Shown here in pieces: positions 43,869-52,364 of a stretch of 64,000 nt of DNA. The DNA is from JBBPZA01 sp038199375 (GTDB lineage: Bacteria; Actinomycetota; Thermoleophilia; Solirubrobacterales; Solirubrobacteraceae): contig JBBPZA010000123.1 of NCBI GenBank assembly GCA_038199375.1, positions 9,218 to 73,217 on the forward strand. The letters run 5' to 3'. A program made the translations under genes and the position numbers. Position 1 is the stretch's first letter. Each line of letters starts with the position of its first letter. The notes below the pieces were generated by a model. The model made no database searches. It was not told the origin of the DNA and saw only the letters and a list, made by a program, of their open reading frames with translations.

Positions 43869-45379
43869 GCCTGCTCGCAGAGCGCTACCAGGTGAAGCGA
43901 CGGCTGGGCGCGGGCGGAATGGCCGTCGTCTACCTCGCCCACGACGAGCGCCTCGGTCGCGACGTCGCGGTCAAGCGCCTTCACGCCGAGCGGCCGGAGA
44001 GCGACGCCAAGCGCCTGCGACGCGAGGCGAGGATTGGCGCATCGCTCCGGCACCCGGCGCTGGTGACGGTGTTCGACGTGGTCGCCGAGGCCGACAGCGT
44101 GCTCGTCGTCATGGAGTACGTCGACGGCGGCACCCTGGCCGACGAGATCGCCCGCGGGCCGCTCGACGGCGCGCGGGCCGTCGCCCTGCTGCGGCCGGTC
44201 GCCGACGCGCTCGACCACGTCCACGACCGCGGGGTGGTCCACCGCGACGTCAAGCCGGCGAACATCCTCGTGGGCGGCCGCGGGGCGGTGAAGCTCGCCG
44301 ACCTCGGCATCGCGACGGCGGCGGAGTCGACGAGGATCACCCAGACCGGTGCGGTCATCGGAACGCCGGCCTACCTGGCCCCGGAGCGCCTGACCGGCGA
44401 GCCGGCTACGCCCGCGGGCGACATATGGTCGCTGGCCGCGGTCGCCTACGAGGCGATCTCGGGAACGAAGGTGCGAGCGTCGACCAACCCCGTCGAGCTG
44501 GCGACCAGCGCGAGCCGGGTCCCCGCCCCCAACCTCCGCACGACCCGCCCCGAGTGCCCGGAGGCGGCGGCGCAGGCGCTGCGGCGCGGCCTCGCCCCCG
44601 ATCCGTCCGACCGGCCCGAGACGGCGATCGAGCTCGTGGACGAGCTCGCCGCGGCGCTCGGGGGGGAGGCGCCGGCGGAGGCGCAGGCCGAGGCCGAGGG
44701 GTCGGCCACGGAGACGATGCCGCCGCCTACGCCACCTCCGCGCGCCGCTTCTCCCACACCACCCGTGCCCGCGGCTCCCGCCGGGCCATCCGCGCGCGCC
44801 GCTCCCGCCGCTCCCGCCGGGCCATCCCCGCGCGCCGGTCCCGCCGCTCCCAGGGGCGTCTCCCACGTCTCCCCGCCGGCCGGCCCGAGGCGCCGGGCCG
44901 GTGTGCTCGCCCTGGCCGCCGTGCTCCTCGTGGCGGGCGCGGTGGCGGGCGTCGCCCTGCTCTCCGGCGGCGACGACCGCGACGACGCCGCTGGACGGGC
45001 GATGCCGACGGCCCCCACCCGCACGACCGAGGCGCGCGTTCCATCCGCCGCGGTCATGGCGCCGGCGGCCGCCGTCCGCGACTTCTACAAGAGAGCCGCG
45101 AGCGATGACACCGACGGGGCGTGGGCACTCGCCAGCCCCGCGCTCCGCGACCAGCTCGGCCCCCGGGAGCGCTTCGACGCGACCTTCTCCACGCTCGAGT
45201 CGATCCGCTTCGGGCGCCTCGAGGTCACCGACCAGGGTGCGAGGACCGCGACCGTGGCGATCCGCACCGTCGCTCGCCACCCCGACCGCACGGACCGCTG
45301 TCAGGGCACCGTCGAGACGGTGCGACCCGGGGAGCGCTGGCTCGTCGACCGCCTGGGCGTCGCCTGCGACTCCGGCTGA
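43865..45379 (+). CDS. Membrane Ser/Thr protein kinase (PknB-like)
   Basis: 504 residues. Kinase domain 8-270: glycine loop LGAGGMAVV, catalytic Lys in VAVKRL, HRDVKPANI, metal site LADLGIA (DLG in place of DFG), TPAYLAPERL. A Pro/Ala-rich linker with a 36-base tandem repeat leads to one TM helix (about 343-363). An extracytoplasmic 140-residue domain (AAVRDFYKRAASDDTDGAW onward) is NTF2-like rather than PASTA. It probably senses an external signal and phosphorylates cytoplasmic targets. The ATG overlaps the DUF1996 stop. Confidence 0.92.
   Translation: MSLLAERYQVKRRLGAGGMAVVYLAHDERLGRDVAVKRLHAERPESDAKRLRREARIGASLRHPALVTVFDVVAEADSVLVVMEYVDGGTLADEIARGPLDGARAVALLRPVADALDHVHDRGVVHRDVKPANILVGGRGAVKLADLGIATAAESTRITQTGAVIGTPAYLAPERLTGEPATPAGDIWSLAAVAYEAISGTKVRASTNPVELATSASRVPAPNLRTTRPECPEAAAQALRRGLAPDPSDRPETAIELVDELAAALGGEAPAEAQAEAEGSATETMPPPTPPPRAASPTPPVPAAPAGPSARAAPAAPAGPSPRAGPAAPRGVSHVSPPAGPRRRAGVLALAAVLLVAGAVAGVALLSGGDDRDDAAGRAMPTAPTRTTEARVPSAAVMAPAAAVRDFYKRAASDDTDGAWALASPALRDQLGPRERFDATFSTLESIRFGRLEVTDQGARTATVAIRTVARHPDRTDRCQGTVETVRPGERWLVDRLGVACDSG
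44774..44845 (+). repeat. 36-bp tandem repeat in kinase linker
   Basis: Two near-identical 36-base units begin at 44774 and 44810 and encode two Ala/Pro/Gly/Ser/Arg-rich 12-residue units (APAGPSARAAPA-like) of the juxtamembrane linker. The repeat keeps the frame. Confidence 0.7.
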
Positions 45380-45485
45380 TCCCTCAGCGCCTCGCCGGCC
45401 GCTCGTCGGTCGCGATCGCCTCGGCGGCGCTGCGCTGCGAGCAGGCCAGGCGTCTTTCCTTCCACCCCGTCAACCCGTGCGGCGA

Positions 45486-46700
45486 TCACCCGATCCCGAA
45501 ATGCACGTACTGCGGCTCTACGTTGCGACGATCGCTGCCCCCCTGCATCGTGTAGCCCGACGCCACCCACTCCGAGGCTTGGGGCTGATGCCGTTTGCAG
45601 GAGAGGTAGTCGCCCCAGGCGCCTCCGGCCGGCCCGTTGGTGCCTGAGCGCGTGATGACGAGTCGCCACGCGCCACCGTCGCGGAAGCCGACGACGTGCG
45701 ACGGATGTCGCGTGCCGCCGCCCATGAAGAGCGACACACCGACTACGCCCTGAGCATTCGGGCAGGCCGCAGGGTATGCGAAGGCGGACGACTGGTTCCA
45801 GAGGTCAGGCTGCTCAACGAGGGACCTGGCGGCCGCGTCGACGACGGCAACCTTGACGTAGGGCATGGGACGACCGGATCCTGCCGCAGCGGTCCACATG
45901 AAGCCCGCCCGGTTCCCGCTCACCCAGGCCCCGGTGATCCGCGAGTCGGTTCGCCCCAGCCACTCGACGCCGCCCGGCCCCGGGGCGGAGTAGGGGCCCG
46001 CGCTCCACGCGCTGACCCCCACATCGAATGAGCCGATCGCTCCCGAGCCGTCCGGCCAGTTGTATACACGCAGTGTCGTCCCGCCGTTATGGCTGGCGAA
46101 GAACATCGTGTTCCCCGCCCCCTGGGTGAGACGGAGCGAACCGTTGGCGGTCGTCGACCACCACTGGTAGCCCAGGTTGGTCCTGTTCTTCAGGGGGTCG
46201 AGCGGCAGCTTGAAGACGAACGCGCGCTGCCAGGCACCGGCCGTGTTGAAGGCATTGAAGGTGAGGTAGAGATTGTTGGTGCTGACCGCGGCGTCGGGAT
46301 AGTCGAACCACATGTCCGTCCAGGCGGCGTTCAGTCCCTTCGGGCTGAAGTCCCACCAGTACCAGGACCCGAAGCTGCTTCCTCGAGAGATGGCGACACG
46401 GAAGACGTTGCTGCCGCCCGTCTGGAGGTACTGGAGAATCCAGATCCATATGTCGCGACTGGGCTCGTAGAGGATGATCTGGTCACAGCAGAACCCTCCG
46501 GCGGCCGAGGGAAGCGCCGTGAACGGATCGACCAGCGCGAAGCTCCCCCCGCCCGAGGTGCTCTTGCTGGCAAACCAGTTACCGGTGAAGAACACGTTGC
46601 TTCCCGACGCTGCCGCGGTGGGCTCGTCGATGTTGGATGTCCGCTCGCTCGTGACGGCGTCAGCGAGGCCGATGTTCTGGACAAGACGGACAGTTGCCAT
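45486..46700 (-). CDS. Aromatic-rich hypothetical protein, probable beta-propeller
   Basis: 404 residues with no recognised family. MATVRLVQNIGLADAVTSER begins the protein without a signal peptide. It is rich in Trp, Gly, Asn and Ser and has repeated beta-strand pairs with aromatic/Asp turns (SGSNVFFTGNWFASKS, DIWIWILQYLQTGG, WYWWDFSPKG, MFFASHNGGTTLRVYNW, AGFMWTAAAG). This is consistent with a sialidase/BNR-like propeller. A ribosome binding site (GGAGGAG) precedes ATG 46700. Base composition is a little less GC-biased than the neighbours. Confidence 0.7.
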   Translation of the reverse strand: MATVRLVQNIGLADAVTSERTSNIDEPTAAASGSNVFFTGNWFASKSTSGGGSFALVDPFTALPSAAGGFCCDQIILYEPSRDIWIWILQYLQTGGSNVFRVAISRGSSFGSWYWWDFSPKGLNAAWTDMWFDYPDAAVSTNNLYLTFNAFNTAGAWQRAFVFKLPLDPLKNRTNLGYQWWSTTANGSLRLTQGAGNTMFFASHNGGTTLRVYNWPDGSGAIGSFDVGVSAWSAGPYSAPGPGGVEWLGRTDSRITGAWVSGNRAGFMWTAAAGSGRPMPYVKVAVVDAAARSLVEQPDLWNQSSAFAYPAACPNAQGVVGVSLFMGGGTRHPSHVVGFRDGGAWRLVITRSGTNGPAGGAWGDYLSCKRHQPQASEWVASGYTMQGGSDRRNVEPQYVHFGIG

Positions 46701-46750
46701 CGCTGCTCTCCTCCTCGACCGCGCACGCCTGCGCCGCAGGCGTGCGGCCG

Positions 46751-46990
46751 CTAGCTCTCTTCGGGAATGGTCTCGGGCACGCCGTCGTCGTCATCCCGAT
46801 CGGGGGGGCCCATCGGCTTGCGAGGGCCGGTCAGCTTCTCCTCGCGGGAGTCGAGCTCCTCGGGCGTCGGGCCGCCCCCCTCAGGGGCAGCCAAGTCGCG
46901 CGTGTCCGACGATCCGTGTGGTTCACCGGCGGATGCCACTGAGGCATTCGCCGCGCCCTCTGCATACGGTTGGTGCTTTGCATCAGTCAT
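46751..46990 (-). CDS. Small acidic disordered protein, 79 aa
   Basis: Starting at ATG 46990 with GGAGGT eight bases upstream, the protein is strongly hydrophilic (TPEELDSREEKLTGPRKP, then PPDRDDDDGVPETIPEES). Composition indicates an intrinsically disordered protein. No domain recognised. Confidence 0.6.
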   Translation of the reverse strand: MTDAKHQPYAEGAANASVASAGEPHGSSDTRDLAAPEGGGPTPEELDSREEKLTGPRKPMGPPDRDDDDGVPETIPEES

Positions 46991-47041
46991 CTCGCGACCT
47001 CCGGCCGACGGCAATTGAGGGTGGGTATCCGGGTATCGACT

Positions 47042-47338
47042 CTACGCCGATCCCTCGCCCCGCTTCTGGCGGCGCACTTCCCGAGGGCCACCATCCCTGG
47101 TCTCTGCGAGGCGTCCCCACAGGCGAGGTGCGGCGACGGCGACGACGCAAGCGCAGAGGCCGGCGAGCGCCAGGTCCACGGGGATGAAGAACAGTTCCTC
47201 GCCGTTGATCAGCGTCGCGACGACCCCGAAGGCCAGGCTCATCGCGGCGATCCACGTGGCGCGCAGCCTCCTCGAGGATATGCCCAGCCCGGCCGCACCG
47301 ACCAGAGCGCCGGTAATTGCAGGAAGGATCTCGCCCAC
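47042..47338 (-). CDS. Small membrane protein, 98 aa
   Basis: Two or three hydrophobic helices (ILPAITGALVGAAGLGISS, IAAMSLAFGVVATLINGEEL, IPVDLALAGLCACVVAVAAP) and a basic cytoplasmic tail. No family recognised. It lies just upstream of the 79-aa gene on the same strand. Confidence 0.6.
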   Translation of the reverse strand: MGEILPAITGALVGAAGLGISSRRLRATWIAAMSLAFGVVATLINGEELFFIPVDLALAGLCACVVAVAAPRLWGRLAETRDGGPREVRRQKRGEGSA

Positions 47339-47516
47339 TTGTCCAGCCCCCTCTTTCGCTGGGGAAACCCTATACGAGGAGCAGGCCGCCGAACGAGGGC
47401 ATGCCGCTCAGTCTCTCCTACTTGCGTCCGTCAGGAGCGTCGTCTGGGTCGGTGCAAGACGGATACGCGAGTCGGACGGCCCGTCCTAACGCGTGTGAGC
47501 AGGCGGCGCTCGCCGG

Positions 47517-47711
47517 TCAGACAACCGCCCGGTCTTCGTCTCTGGCGGCTGATCGTGGCTGCTGCGCAGCCAGAAGCCGGTAGGGCAAGGGCGACTGGAA
47601 CATCGGCGATGCGACCCTCCACCGGCCAATGCAGCGCGGGCAGTGCTCAGGCGCCGCCCACGGCTGGCGCACCTTGATCGAGAGCTGACAGTGGGGGCAG
47701 TTCGCGTACAT
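47517..47711 (-). CDS. Small zinc-ribbon protein, 64 aa
   Basis: MYANCPHCQLSIKV and EHCPRCIGRWR give two CxxC pairs 16 residues apart, a probable zinc ribbon. A basic tail follows. Similar short 'CPHCQ...CPRC' proteins are common in Thermoleophilia as far as I recall; function unknown. Confidence 0.55.
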   Translation of the reverse strand: MYANCPHCQLSIKVRQPWAAPEHCPRCIGRWRVASPMFQSPLPYRLLAAQQPRSAARDEDRAVV

Positions 47712-47956
47712 GCTTCGGCCTCCGAGCGGAAATCAACGGGTCGGCTCACGGAGCCACCGCGCACCTCTCCAGTGACGATGTCTCCATGGTCTTTCGTGGC
47801 CGCGGGCTTCTTCCCAAGACCGCCGCCGAGAGGCAGCCTACCGCTCGCAGGCCGGCGCAACTAAGCGCTCTGGACATATAGCGGAGACCCTTCAGGGCGT
47901 CGACCGTCACCCCGCGAGCGCGTCTGTGCTTCCCCCAAGCGGAATACTGGCGGACG

Positions 47957-48376
47957 ATGGCACGCGAGAACGAGGAGCGGGTGAAGGGCATCTTCGAGGC
48001 GTTCAGCCGGGGTGACTTCCGCACGGCGCTCCAGGACGTCCGCCTGGAGGTGCGGGCCCACCGCATAGCCCCTCTCCCCGATCCGAAGACCTACACCGGC
48101 ATCGCCGGGATGCTCATGGCCTGGGGCGAATGGACGGCCCCGTTCGAGGAGCTCGAGCTGACGGTCGCAGAGGTGATCGAGGTCGGGCAGAGCATCGTGG
48201 CCGAGATCCGGCAGCAAGGCACGGAGAAGGACGGCGGCGCGCTCGTGGAGGGCCAGTACTGGTTCGTCTGCACGTTCTTCGAGGGAGAGCTCGTGCAGTG
48301 GGACATGCTCGCGAGCAGGCGTCAGGCCCTCAAAGGCGTCGGGATGGTGGAAAAGCAGCCGCCGGACCCCGAGTAG
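47957..48376 (+). CDS. SnoaL-like / NTF2-fold protein
   Basis: 139 residues: VKGIFEAFSRGDFRTALQDV opens the fold, followed by beta strands (VIEVGQSIVAEIRQQGTEK, YWFVCTFFEGELVQWDML). The pattern is that of SnoaL-like polyketide-cyclase/ketosteroid-isomerase relatives. It ends convergently, 7 bases from the TetR stop. Function cannot be assigned. Confidence 0.75.
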   Translation: MARENEERVKGIFEAFSRGDFRTALQDVRLEVRAHRIAPLPDPKTYTGIAGMLMAWGEWTAPFEELELTVAEVIEVGQSIVAEIRQQGTEKDGGALVEGQYWFVCTFFEGELVQWDMLASRRQALKGVGMVEKQPPDPE

Positions 48377-48383
48377 GCGGGCA

Positions 48384-48974
48384 CTACCCGTCCGCGAGGC
48401 CGGGCGGGCCCAGAAGGTCGACGATCGTCGCTCTGGCATGGTCGAAGACCACGGGATCCTCGCGTACCTGGAAGAGCGCGTCGGCGTTGGTGAGCGTGGA
48501 GAAGAGCGCAAACGCGGTCTGCCGGGGATCCTTCCTGATGGGCAGCTCCCCGCTCGCGTTGGCCTTGCGCACGGCCGCCTCCAGGGCAGTGGTCTGTCGG
48601 TCCACGGCGCTTGCGAGGGCCTTGGCCACCGCGTCGGCCCGGCCCGCGAACTCCACGGCGGAGATCACGAAGAAGCATCCGCCGGGGAAGACCTTGCGCT
48701 GGTAGAAGGACAGCCAGCGCTCGAGCAGCACGTGCAGCCCGTGTTGGGCGCTTTGGGGGGGGTCGAGCACGACCTCGGCCTCGAAGACCTCCCACGCTTG
48801 GGCGATGGTCGCCAGCTGGAGCTCGTGCTTGGAGCCGAAGTGCGCAAAGAGCCCGCTCTTGCTCATGTTCACCGCTGATGCCAGACTTCCGAGCGAGAGC
48901 TCCTCGAGCCCCTGCAGGGAGCCGAGCTCCAGCGCAGCGTCCAAGATCGCCCCTCGGGTTCCCTCCGCTTTCAT
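48384..48974 (-). CDS. TetR-family transcriptional regulator
   Basis: 196 residues. The N-terminal helix-turn-helix is clear (ILDAALELGSLQGLEELSLG, MSKSGLFAHFGSKHEL). The C-terminal ligand domain resembles TetR_C_6-type regulators (FYQRKVFPGGCFFVISAVEF). A perfect 11-bp inverted repeat overlaps its promoter, so it probably represses itself and the divergent AraC-type gene. Confidence 0.9.
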   Translation of the reverse strand: MKAEGTRGAILDAALELGSLQGLEELSLGSLASAVNMSKSGLFAHFGSKHELQLATIAQAWEVFEAEVVLDPPQSAQHGLHVLLERWLSFYQRKVFPGGCFFVISAVEFAGRADAVAKALASAVDRQTTALEAAVRKANASGELPIRKDPRQTAFALFSTLTNADALFQVREDPVVFDHARATIVDLLGPPGLADG

Positions 48975-48985
48975 GAAGGCTCTCG

Positions 48986-49011
48986 AAATAGCACGATCGG
49001 TCGTGCTATTT
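48986..49011. promoter_or_regulatory. TetR operator palindrome
   Basis: AAATAGCACGA (48986-48996) and TCGTGCTATTT (49001-49011) form a perfect 11-bp inverted repeat around TCGG, 12 bases from the TetR start codon and 37 bases from the AraC start. Size and position match TetR-family operators. It is AT-richer than its surroundings and probably contains the promoter elements. Confidence 0.75.
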
Positions 49012-49047
49012 TGTGTGGAGTCTGGCCCACGAGGGGTGAGGTCGCCA

Positions 49048-49575
49048 GTGGATCAATGCACGGACACAGCAGGGGAGGAACGGCGCAGGGCTCTGTTCGA
49101 GGAGGCGCTGTCGCTGATCGAGCGCACCTATGAGGACGATCGCCTGACGGTCTCTGACCTCTCACAGAAGATCTTCACTTCCCGGCGCCAGCTCCAGCGC
49201 GCGTTCGCCGAGGCCGGCACGAGCGTCCAAGAGAGGCTTCACGCTACCCGAATGCAGCGCTCCGCAGAGCTGCTCGACGACTCGTCGCTGACAATCGCGC
49301 AGATCGCGCGCAGCGTGGGCTACCGGCAGCCGCCGCAATTCGCCAAGGCCTTTCGCCGCTACTACCGGCTGACCCCCTCCCAGTGGCGCACCGCCACCAG
49401 GTCGACCCCTCGCGAAGCGATCTCGATGATCGGCCCACCAGGGTCGCAAGCGCCGACGGAGATCCTCCCCCGGCCCGTACCGCCGCGGCCGGCGCGCGAC
49501 GAGCACGAGCGCGATCTCGAGCGTCGCCTGCGAGAGCTCGACCGCCGCTTTCACGAGCTCGAGCCCGCCGCCTAG
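49048..49575 (+). CDS. AraC-family DNA-binding protein
   Basis: 175 residues from GTG 49048. Two helix-turn-helix units are visible (LTVSDLSQKIFTSRRQLQRA and LTIAQIARSVGYRQPPQFAK), followed by AFRRYYRLTPSQWR, the classic AraC C-terminal signature. There is no N-terminal ligand domain. A Pro/Arg-rich linker leads to an acidic helical tail. It is transcribed divergently from TetR over a shared palindrome. Confidence 0.87.
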   Translation: MDQCTDTAGEERRRALFEEALSLIERTYEDDRLTVSDLSQKIFTSRRQLQRAFAEAGTSVQERLHATRMQRSAELLDDSSLTIAQIARSVGYRQPPQFAKAFRRYYRLTPSQWRTATRSTPREAISMIGPPGSQAPTEILPRPVPPRPARDEHERDLERRLRELDRRFHELEPAA

Positions 49576-49595
49576 CTGGCCGCCGAACCCAGCCG

Positions 49596-49925
49596 CTATG
49601 TCTCGGCGGCGGCCCCGCCGGAGGACTTTGCGTCAATGACCTCGCCCGCCTCGGCCAGGGCGACGAAGGACGCCTTCTCCACCTCCTCGCGCGACATGCC
49701 GGCGGTGGCCGCTGGCGCTGAGAGCTCGAAGTGACGGTGGGGCTCATCGGTCCACACGAGAAACCACGCGGTTTTAGCCACGGCTCGATTTCCACCGGGG
49801 CCGCCGACGTCCCCCCGGCGCTCGCGGGAGTGGTAGACGAGAGCCACGATCCTGTCGGAGACGACCGCTCCGTAGGCCGTGCCGACAGGCACCCAAGAAT
49901 GGTTCGGCGGGGATTCAGGCTCCAC
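49596..49925 (-). CDS. Hypothetical protein, 109 aa
   Basis: GTG 49925 follows GAGGAGA at good spacing. The protein reads VEPESPPNHSWVPVGTAYGA, with VSDRIVALVYHSRE and TAWFLVWTDEPHRHFEL in the middle and a helical C-terminus (MSREEVEKASFVALAEAG). It looks like a small alpha/beta protein. No family recognised. Confidence 0.55.
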   Translation of the reverse strand: MEPESPPNHSWVPVGTAYGAVVSDRIVALVYHSRERRGDVGGPGGNRAVAKTAWFLVWTDEPHRHFELSAPAATAGMSREEVEKASFVALAEAGEVIDAKSSGGAAAET

Positions 49926-50179
49926 TGCGAAGTCTCCTCGTGCTGGCGGTTGCGGGGCTCACGGCGGGGCACGGATCGTAGGGCAGCGCCCCCACGGACC
50001 ATGAGGCCGGACGGACCAAGACCCCCATATCCTGCATCGCTTGGAGGCGCTTGAGCGCAAGGTGGAGCACATCTGCACCCACCTTGTGAACGGATGGCAG
50101 GGGCGGCGGTCATTCCGCCGCTCGTCGATGATCTTGTCCGAGCGGGTCGCGCCGGCGTCAGGTTCGGCTTGCGAAGCGA

Positions 50180-50252
50180 TGGGCGGTGCCCGGCTCGAAC
50201 GGGCGACCTCCTGCGTGTAAAGCAGGCGCTCTACCAGCTGAGCTAACCGCCC
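50180..50252 (-). tRNA. tRNA-Val (anticodon TAC)
   Basis: A complete cloverleaf on the minus strand: acceptor GGGCGGT/ACCGCCC, D-arm TAGCTCAGCTGG, anticodon stem CCTGC/GCAGG with loop TTTACAC (TAC at 50217-50219), T-arm with GTTCGAGCC. The discriminator base is A; CCA is not encoded. Confidence 0.95.
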
Positions 50253-50587
50253 GCGGGGCTCGATGGTAGCCGTCAGACCAGCTGCCAGCGCCGGAGAGTC
50301 GTCTGGCGGCGCGGTGGCCCTCGCCTCCCGCGGCGATCGCCGCGTCCACGGTCCGCTCCGAGATCAACGGGCGCTCGTCCCAGACGATGGCCAGGCTGCA
50401 GCCCCTCCGGACGAACCTGGGCAGCTTGGGTGAGCTCGCACAGTCCGAGGCGATCGTCATGCTTGGCGGCCGCTTGAAAATCGGAGCGGCGATCAGCCGA
50501 CCTGGGACGTGGTTGAGGGTGGCAGGGTCGCGCGGGTCGGCGGACATACACACCGAGGACGCAGATCACCCTCCTCCAGTGTTGCGC
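50253..50587. other. 335-base intergenic region without a convincing gene
   Basis: A minus-strand frame (50547 down to 50158) starts plausibly (MSADPRDPATLNHVPGRL, later RGCSLAIVWDERPLISER) but runs through the tRNA-Val gene, giving the well-known artefact peptide SSAGRAPALHAGG. It may be a remnant of a real gene whose end was replaced. I see no hairpin or promoter that I would name. Confidence 0.3.
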
Positions 50588-50872
50588 TCATGCGATCGGG
50601 CGCGCCGAGCGCCCGGCGCGGCGACCGAGGAGGGTGTTGTAGACCGCGAGCAGCAACAGAGCGCCGAGAATCGCGATGATCCACGTGCCGATGCTGAAGA
50701 ACGAGTCGATCGAGCCGACCCCCAGCGCGGAGGCGATGAAGCCGCCGAGCAGGGCACCGACCACCCCGATGGCCAGCGTCCCGACAACGCCCCCCGGCTC
50801 CGCGCCGCGGTGGATGAACTTGGCGATGATCCCAGCCACGAGGCCGAGCACGAGCCAGCCGATGATTCCCAT
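50588..50872 (-). CDS. GlsB/YeaQ/YmgE-family stress-response membrane protein
   Basis: 94 residues, three hydrophobic helices with the typical family opening (MGIIGWLVLGLVAGIIAKFI), GVVGTLAIGVVGALLGGFIA and IIAILGALLLLAVYN. AAGGAGA lies well placed before ATG 50872. Members are general stress/transglycosylase-associated membrane proteins of unknown biochemistry. Confidence 0.88.
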   Translation of the reverse strand: MGIIGWLVLGLVAGIIAKFIHRGAEPGGVVGTLAIGVVGALLGGFIASALGVGSIDSFFSIGTWIIAILGALLLLAVYNTLLGRRAGRSARPIA

Positions 50873-50970
50873 GATGTCTCCTTGGTCGTCGGGACGCCGC
50901 CTCTCGGCGGCCGCCCCGTCTGGCTGTTGTAGAGCAGCATCACCGCACGACCACCGCACGGACATGGGGG

Positions 50971-51067
50971 GTGGGACCCACATTGCTCGTGTTTACCGCC
51001 AACTCGCATGGCAGGTGGGACGAGACCTCCAACGAGACAGGATTCATAGATCGAAAGTGGGTCCACC
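50971..51067. promoter_or_regulatory. Three GTGGGWC-type motifs at about 43-bp spacing upstream of nhaA
   Basis: GTGGGACCCAC (50971-50981), GTGGGACGAGACC (51015-51027) and GTGGGTCCACC (51057-51067) are spaced 44 and 42 bases apart, about four helical turns. The motifs are near-palindromic and share GGGAC or its complement. They lie between glsB-like and nhaA genes and could be a regulator's binding sites. Confidence 0.35.
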
Positions 51068-51120
51068 AAGCCGAGCAGCCGGGCGGGCGGCGCTCGCCTT
51101 CCGCCGGTGCCGCACCGCGT

Positions 51121-51144
51121 CATCGTGTCACCGTTGACACGATG
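51121..51144 (+). promoter_or_regulatory. Hairpin covering the nhaA start codon
   Basis: CATCGTGTCA (51121-51130) and TGACACGATG (51135-51144) pair perfectly around CCGT, and the right arm ends with the nhaA ATG. In RNA the start codon would be sequestered. In DNA it is a palindromic operator candidate. No ribosome binding site is visible upstream, which makes translational control plausible. Confidence 0.5.
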
Positions 51145-52350
51145 AACGCCGCCCAGACCGCAAAGCGCCGAGTCCGCCGGGCCATGGACCCGCTAACCGA
51201 CTTCGTCCACGACGAGGCTGCGGGGGGTATCGCGCTCGCCATCGCGACGCTGGCAGCACTCGTGTGGGTCAACAGCCCCGTAGGGGACAGCTACTCGTCC
51301 TTCTGGGGCAGCGAGCTGACACTCGGATTCGACTCGCTGGCAATCCGCGAGGACCTGCAGCACTGGGTCAATGACGCCCTGATGGCGCTCTTCTTCTTCG
51401 TCGTCGGTCTGGAGATCAAGCGCGAGCTGGTCACTGGCGAACTGCGCGAACGCAGAGCGGCTGCACTTCCGGTATTGGCCGCCCTTGGCGGTGCCGCGCT
51501 GCCCGCCCTGATCTTCCTGCTTCTCACCGCCGGTAGTGCCGGCGGCGAAGGTTGGGCAATCCCGATGGCCACCGACATCGCGTTCGCCGTCGGGGTTCTG
51601 GCCTTGCTCGGCGATCGGGTCTCCGCCGGCGTCAAACTGTTGGTGCTCACGATCGCGATCGTCGACGACATCATCGCGATCTCCGTGATCGCCGTCTTCT
51701 ACTCGGACGACTTGTCCGCGACCTGGCTGCTGGCCGCGCTCGCAGGCCTCGGGCTCGTCGTACTTCTGCGCCGAGCCGGCGTGGCCCGCGTGCTCGCCTA
51801 CGTGCCCGTCGGCCTGTTCGTGTGGGTGGCCACCCTCGAGTCCGGCGTTCACGCGACGATCGCCGGCGTCGCCCTTGGTCTGCTCACGCCCGCACGCCCG
51901 ATCGCCGGCCGCCATGTTCTCGAGGAGATCGAGCACCGCCTGCACCCCATCACCAGCTTCGCCGTCGTACCCCTGTTCGCGCTAGCCAACGCGGGCGTCG
52001 TGCTGAACGCCACCACGCTCGGTGATGCGGCGACCAGCCGGGTCGCTTGGGCGATCGTGCTCGGCTTGGTCATCGGGAAGCTGCTCGGCATCACCGGCGC
52101 CAGCCTGCTCGGCCTTCGTCTCGGAGTCGGCACCCTGCCCGAGGGAGTGCAGCCGCGCCAGATCTGGGGGGTGGCCGCGCTCGGCGGGATCGGGTTCACC
52201 GTCTCGCTGTTCATCGCCCAGCTCGCCTTCACCGACCCCGCCACCGTCGATCTCGCGAAGGTGGGCATCTTCGCCGGCTCGCTGGCCAGCGGCGCGCTCG
52301 GCGCCCTGCTGCTCATTCGCACCACACCTCGAGCCCATCAGCGACGCTGA
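51142..52350 (+). CDS. nhaA: Na+/H+ antiporter NhaA
   Basis: 402 residues, about 12 membrane helices. Key motifs: FFFVVGLEIKRELVTGEL, WAIPMATDIAFAVGVLALLG and LAIVDDIIAI-type (TIAIVDDIIAISVIAVFY) with the paired Asp residues of the ion site. It exchanges sodium for protons and controls internal pH and salt tolerance. The ATG at 51142 sits in a perfect hairpin. No thioredoxin-like C-terminal extension, which some actinobacterial NhaA proteins carry, is present. Confidence 0.95.
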   Translation: MNAAQTAKRRVRRAMDPLTDFVHDEAAGGIALAIATLAALVWVNSPVGDSYSSFWGSELTLGFDSLAIREDLQHWVNDALMALFFFVVGLEIKRELVTGELRERRAAALPVLAALGGAALPALIFLLLTAGSAGGEGWAIPMATDIAFAVGVLALLGDRVSAGVKLLVLTIAIVDDIIAISVIAVFYSDDLSATWLLAALAGLGLVVLLRRAGVARVLAYVPVGLFVWVATLESGVHATIAGVALGLLTPARPIAGRHVLEEIEHRLHPITSFAVVPLFALANAGVVLNATTLGDAATSRVAWAIVLGLVIGKLLGITGASLLGLRLGVGTLPEGVQPRQIWGVAALGGIGFTVSLFIAQLAFTDPATVDLAKVGIFAGSLASGALGALLLIRTTPRAHQRR

Positions 52351-52364
52351 CCGGAGTACCGGCG

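Noticed and set aside
50027..50100. Coiled-coil-like frame (LHRLEALERKVEHICTHL)
   Set aside because: No usable start codon or ribosome binding site, and the frame runs into non-protein-like sequence; at most a remnant.
50158..50553. 131-codon frame ending in SSAGRAPALHAGG
   Set aside because: The end is the translation of tRNA-Val, a known artefact. The first part may be a gene remnant and is noted under the intergenic entry.
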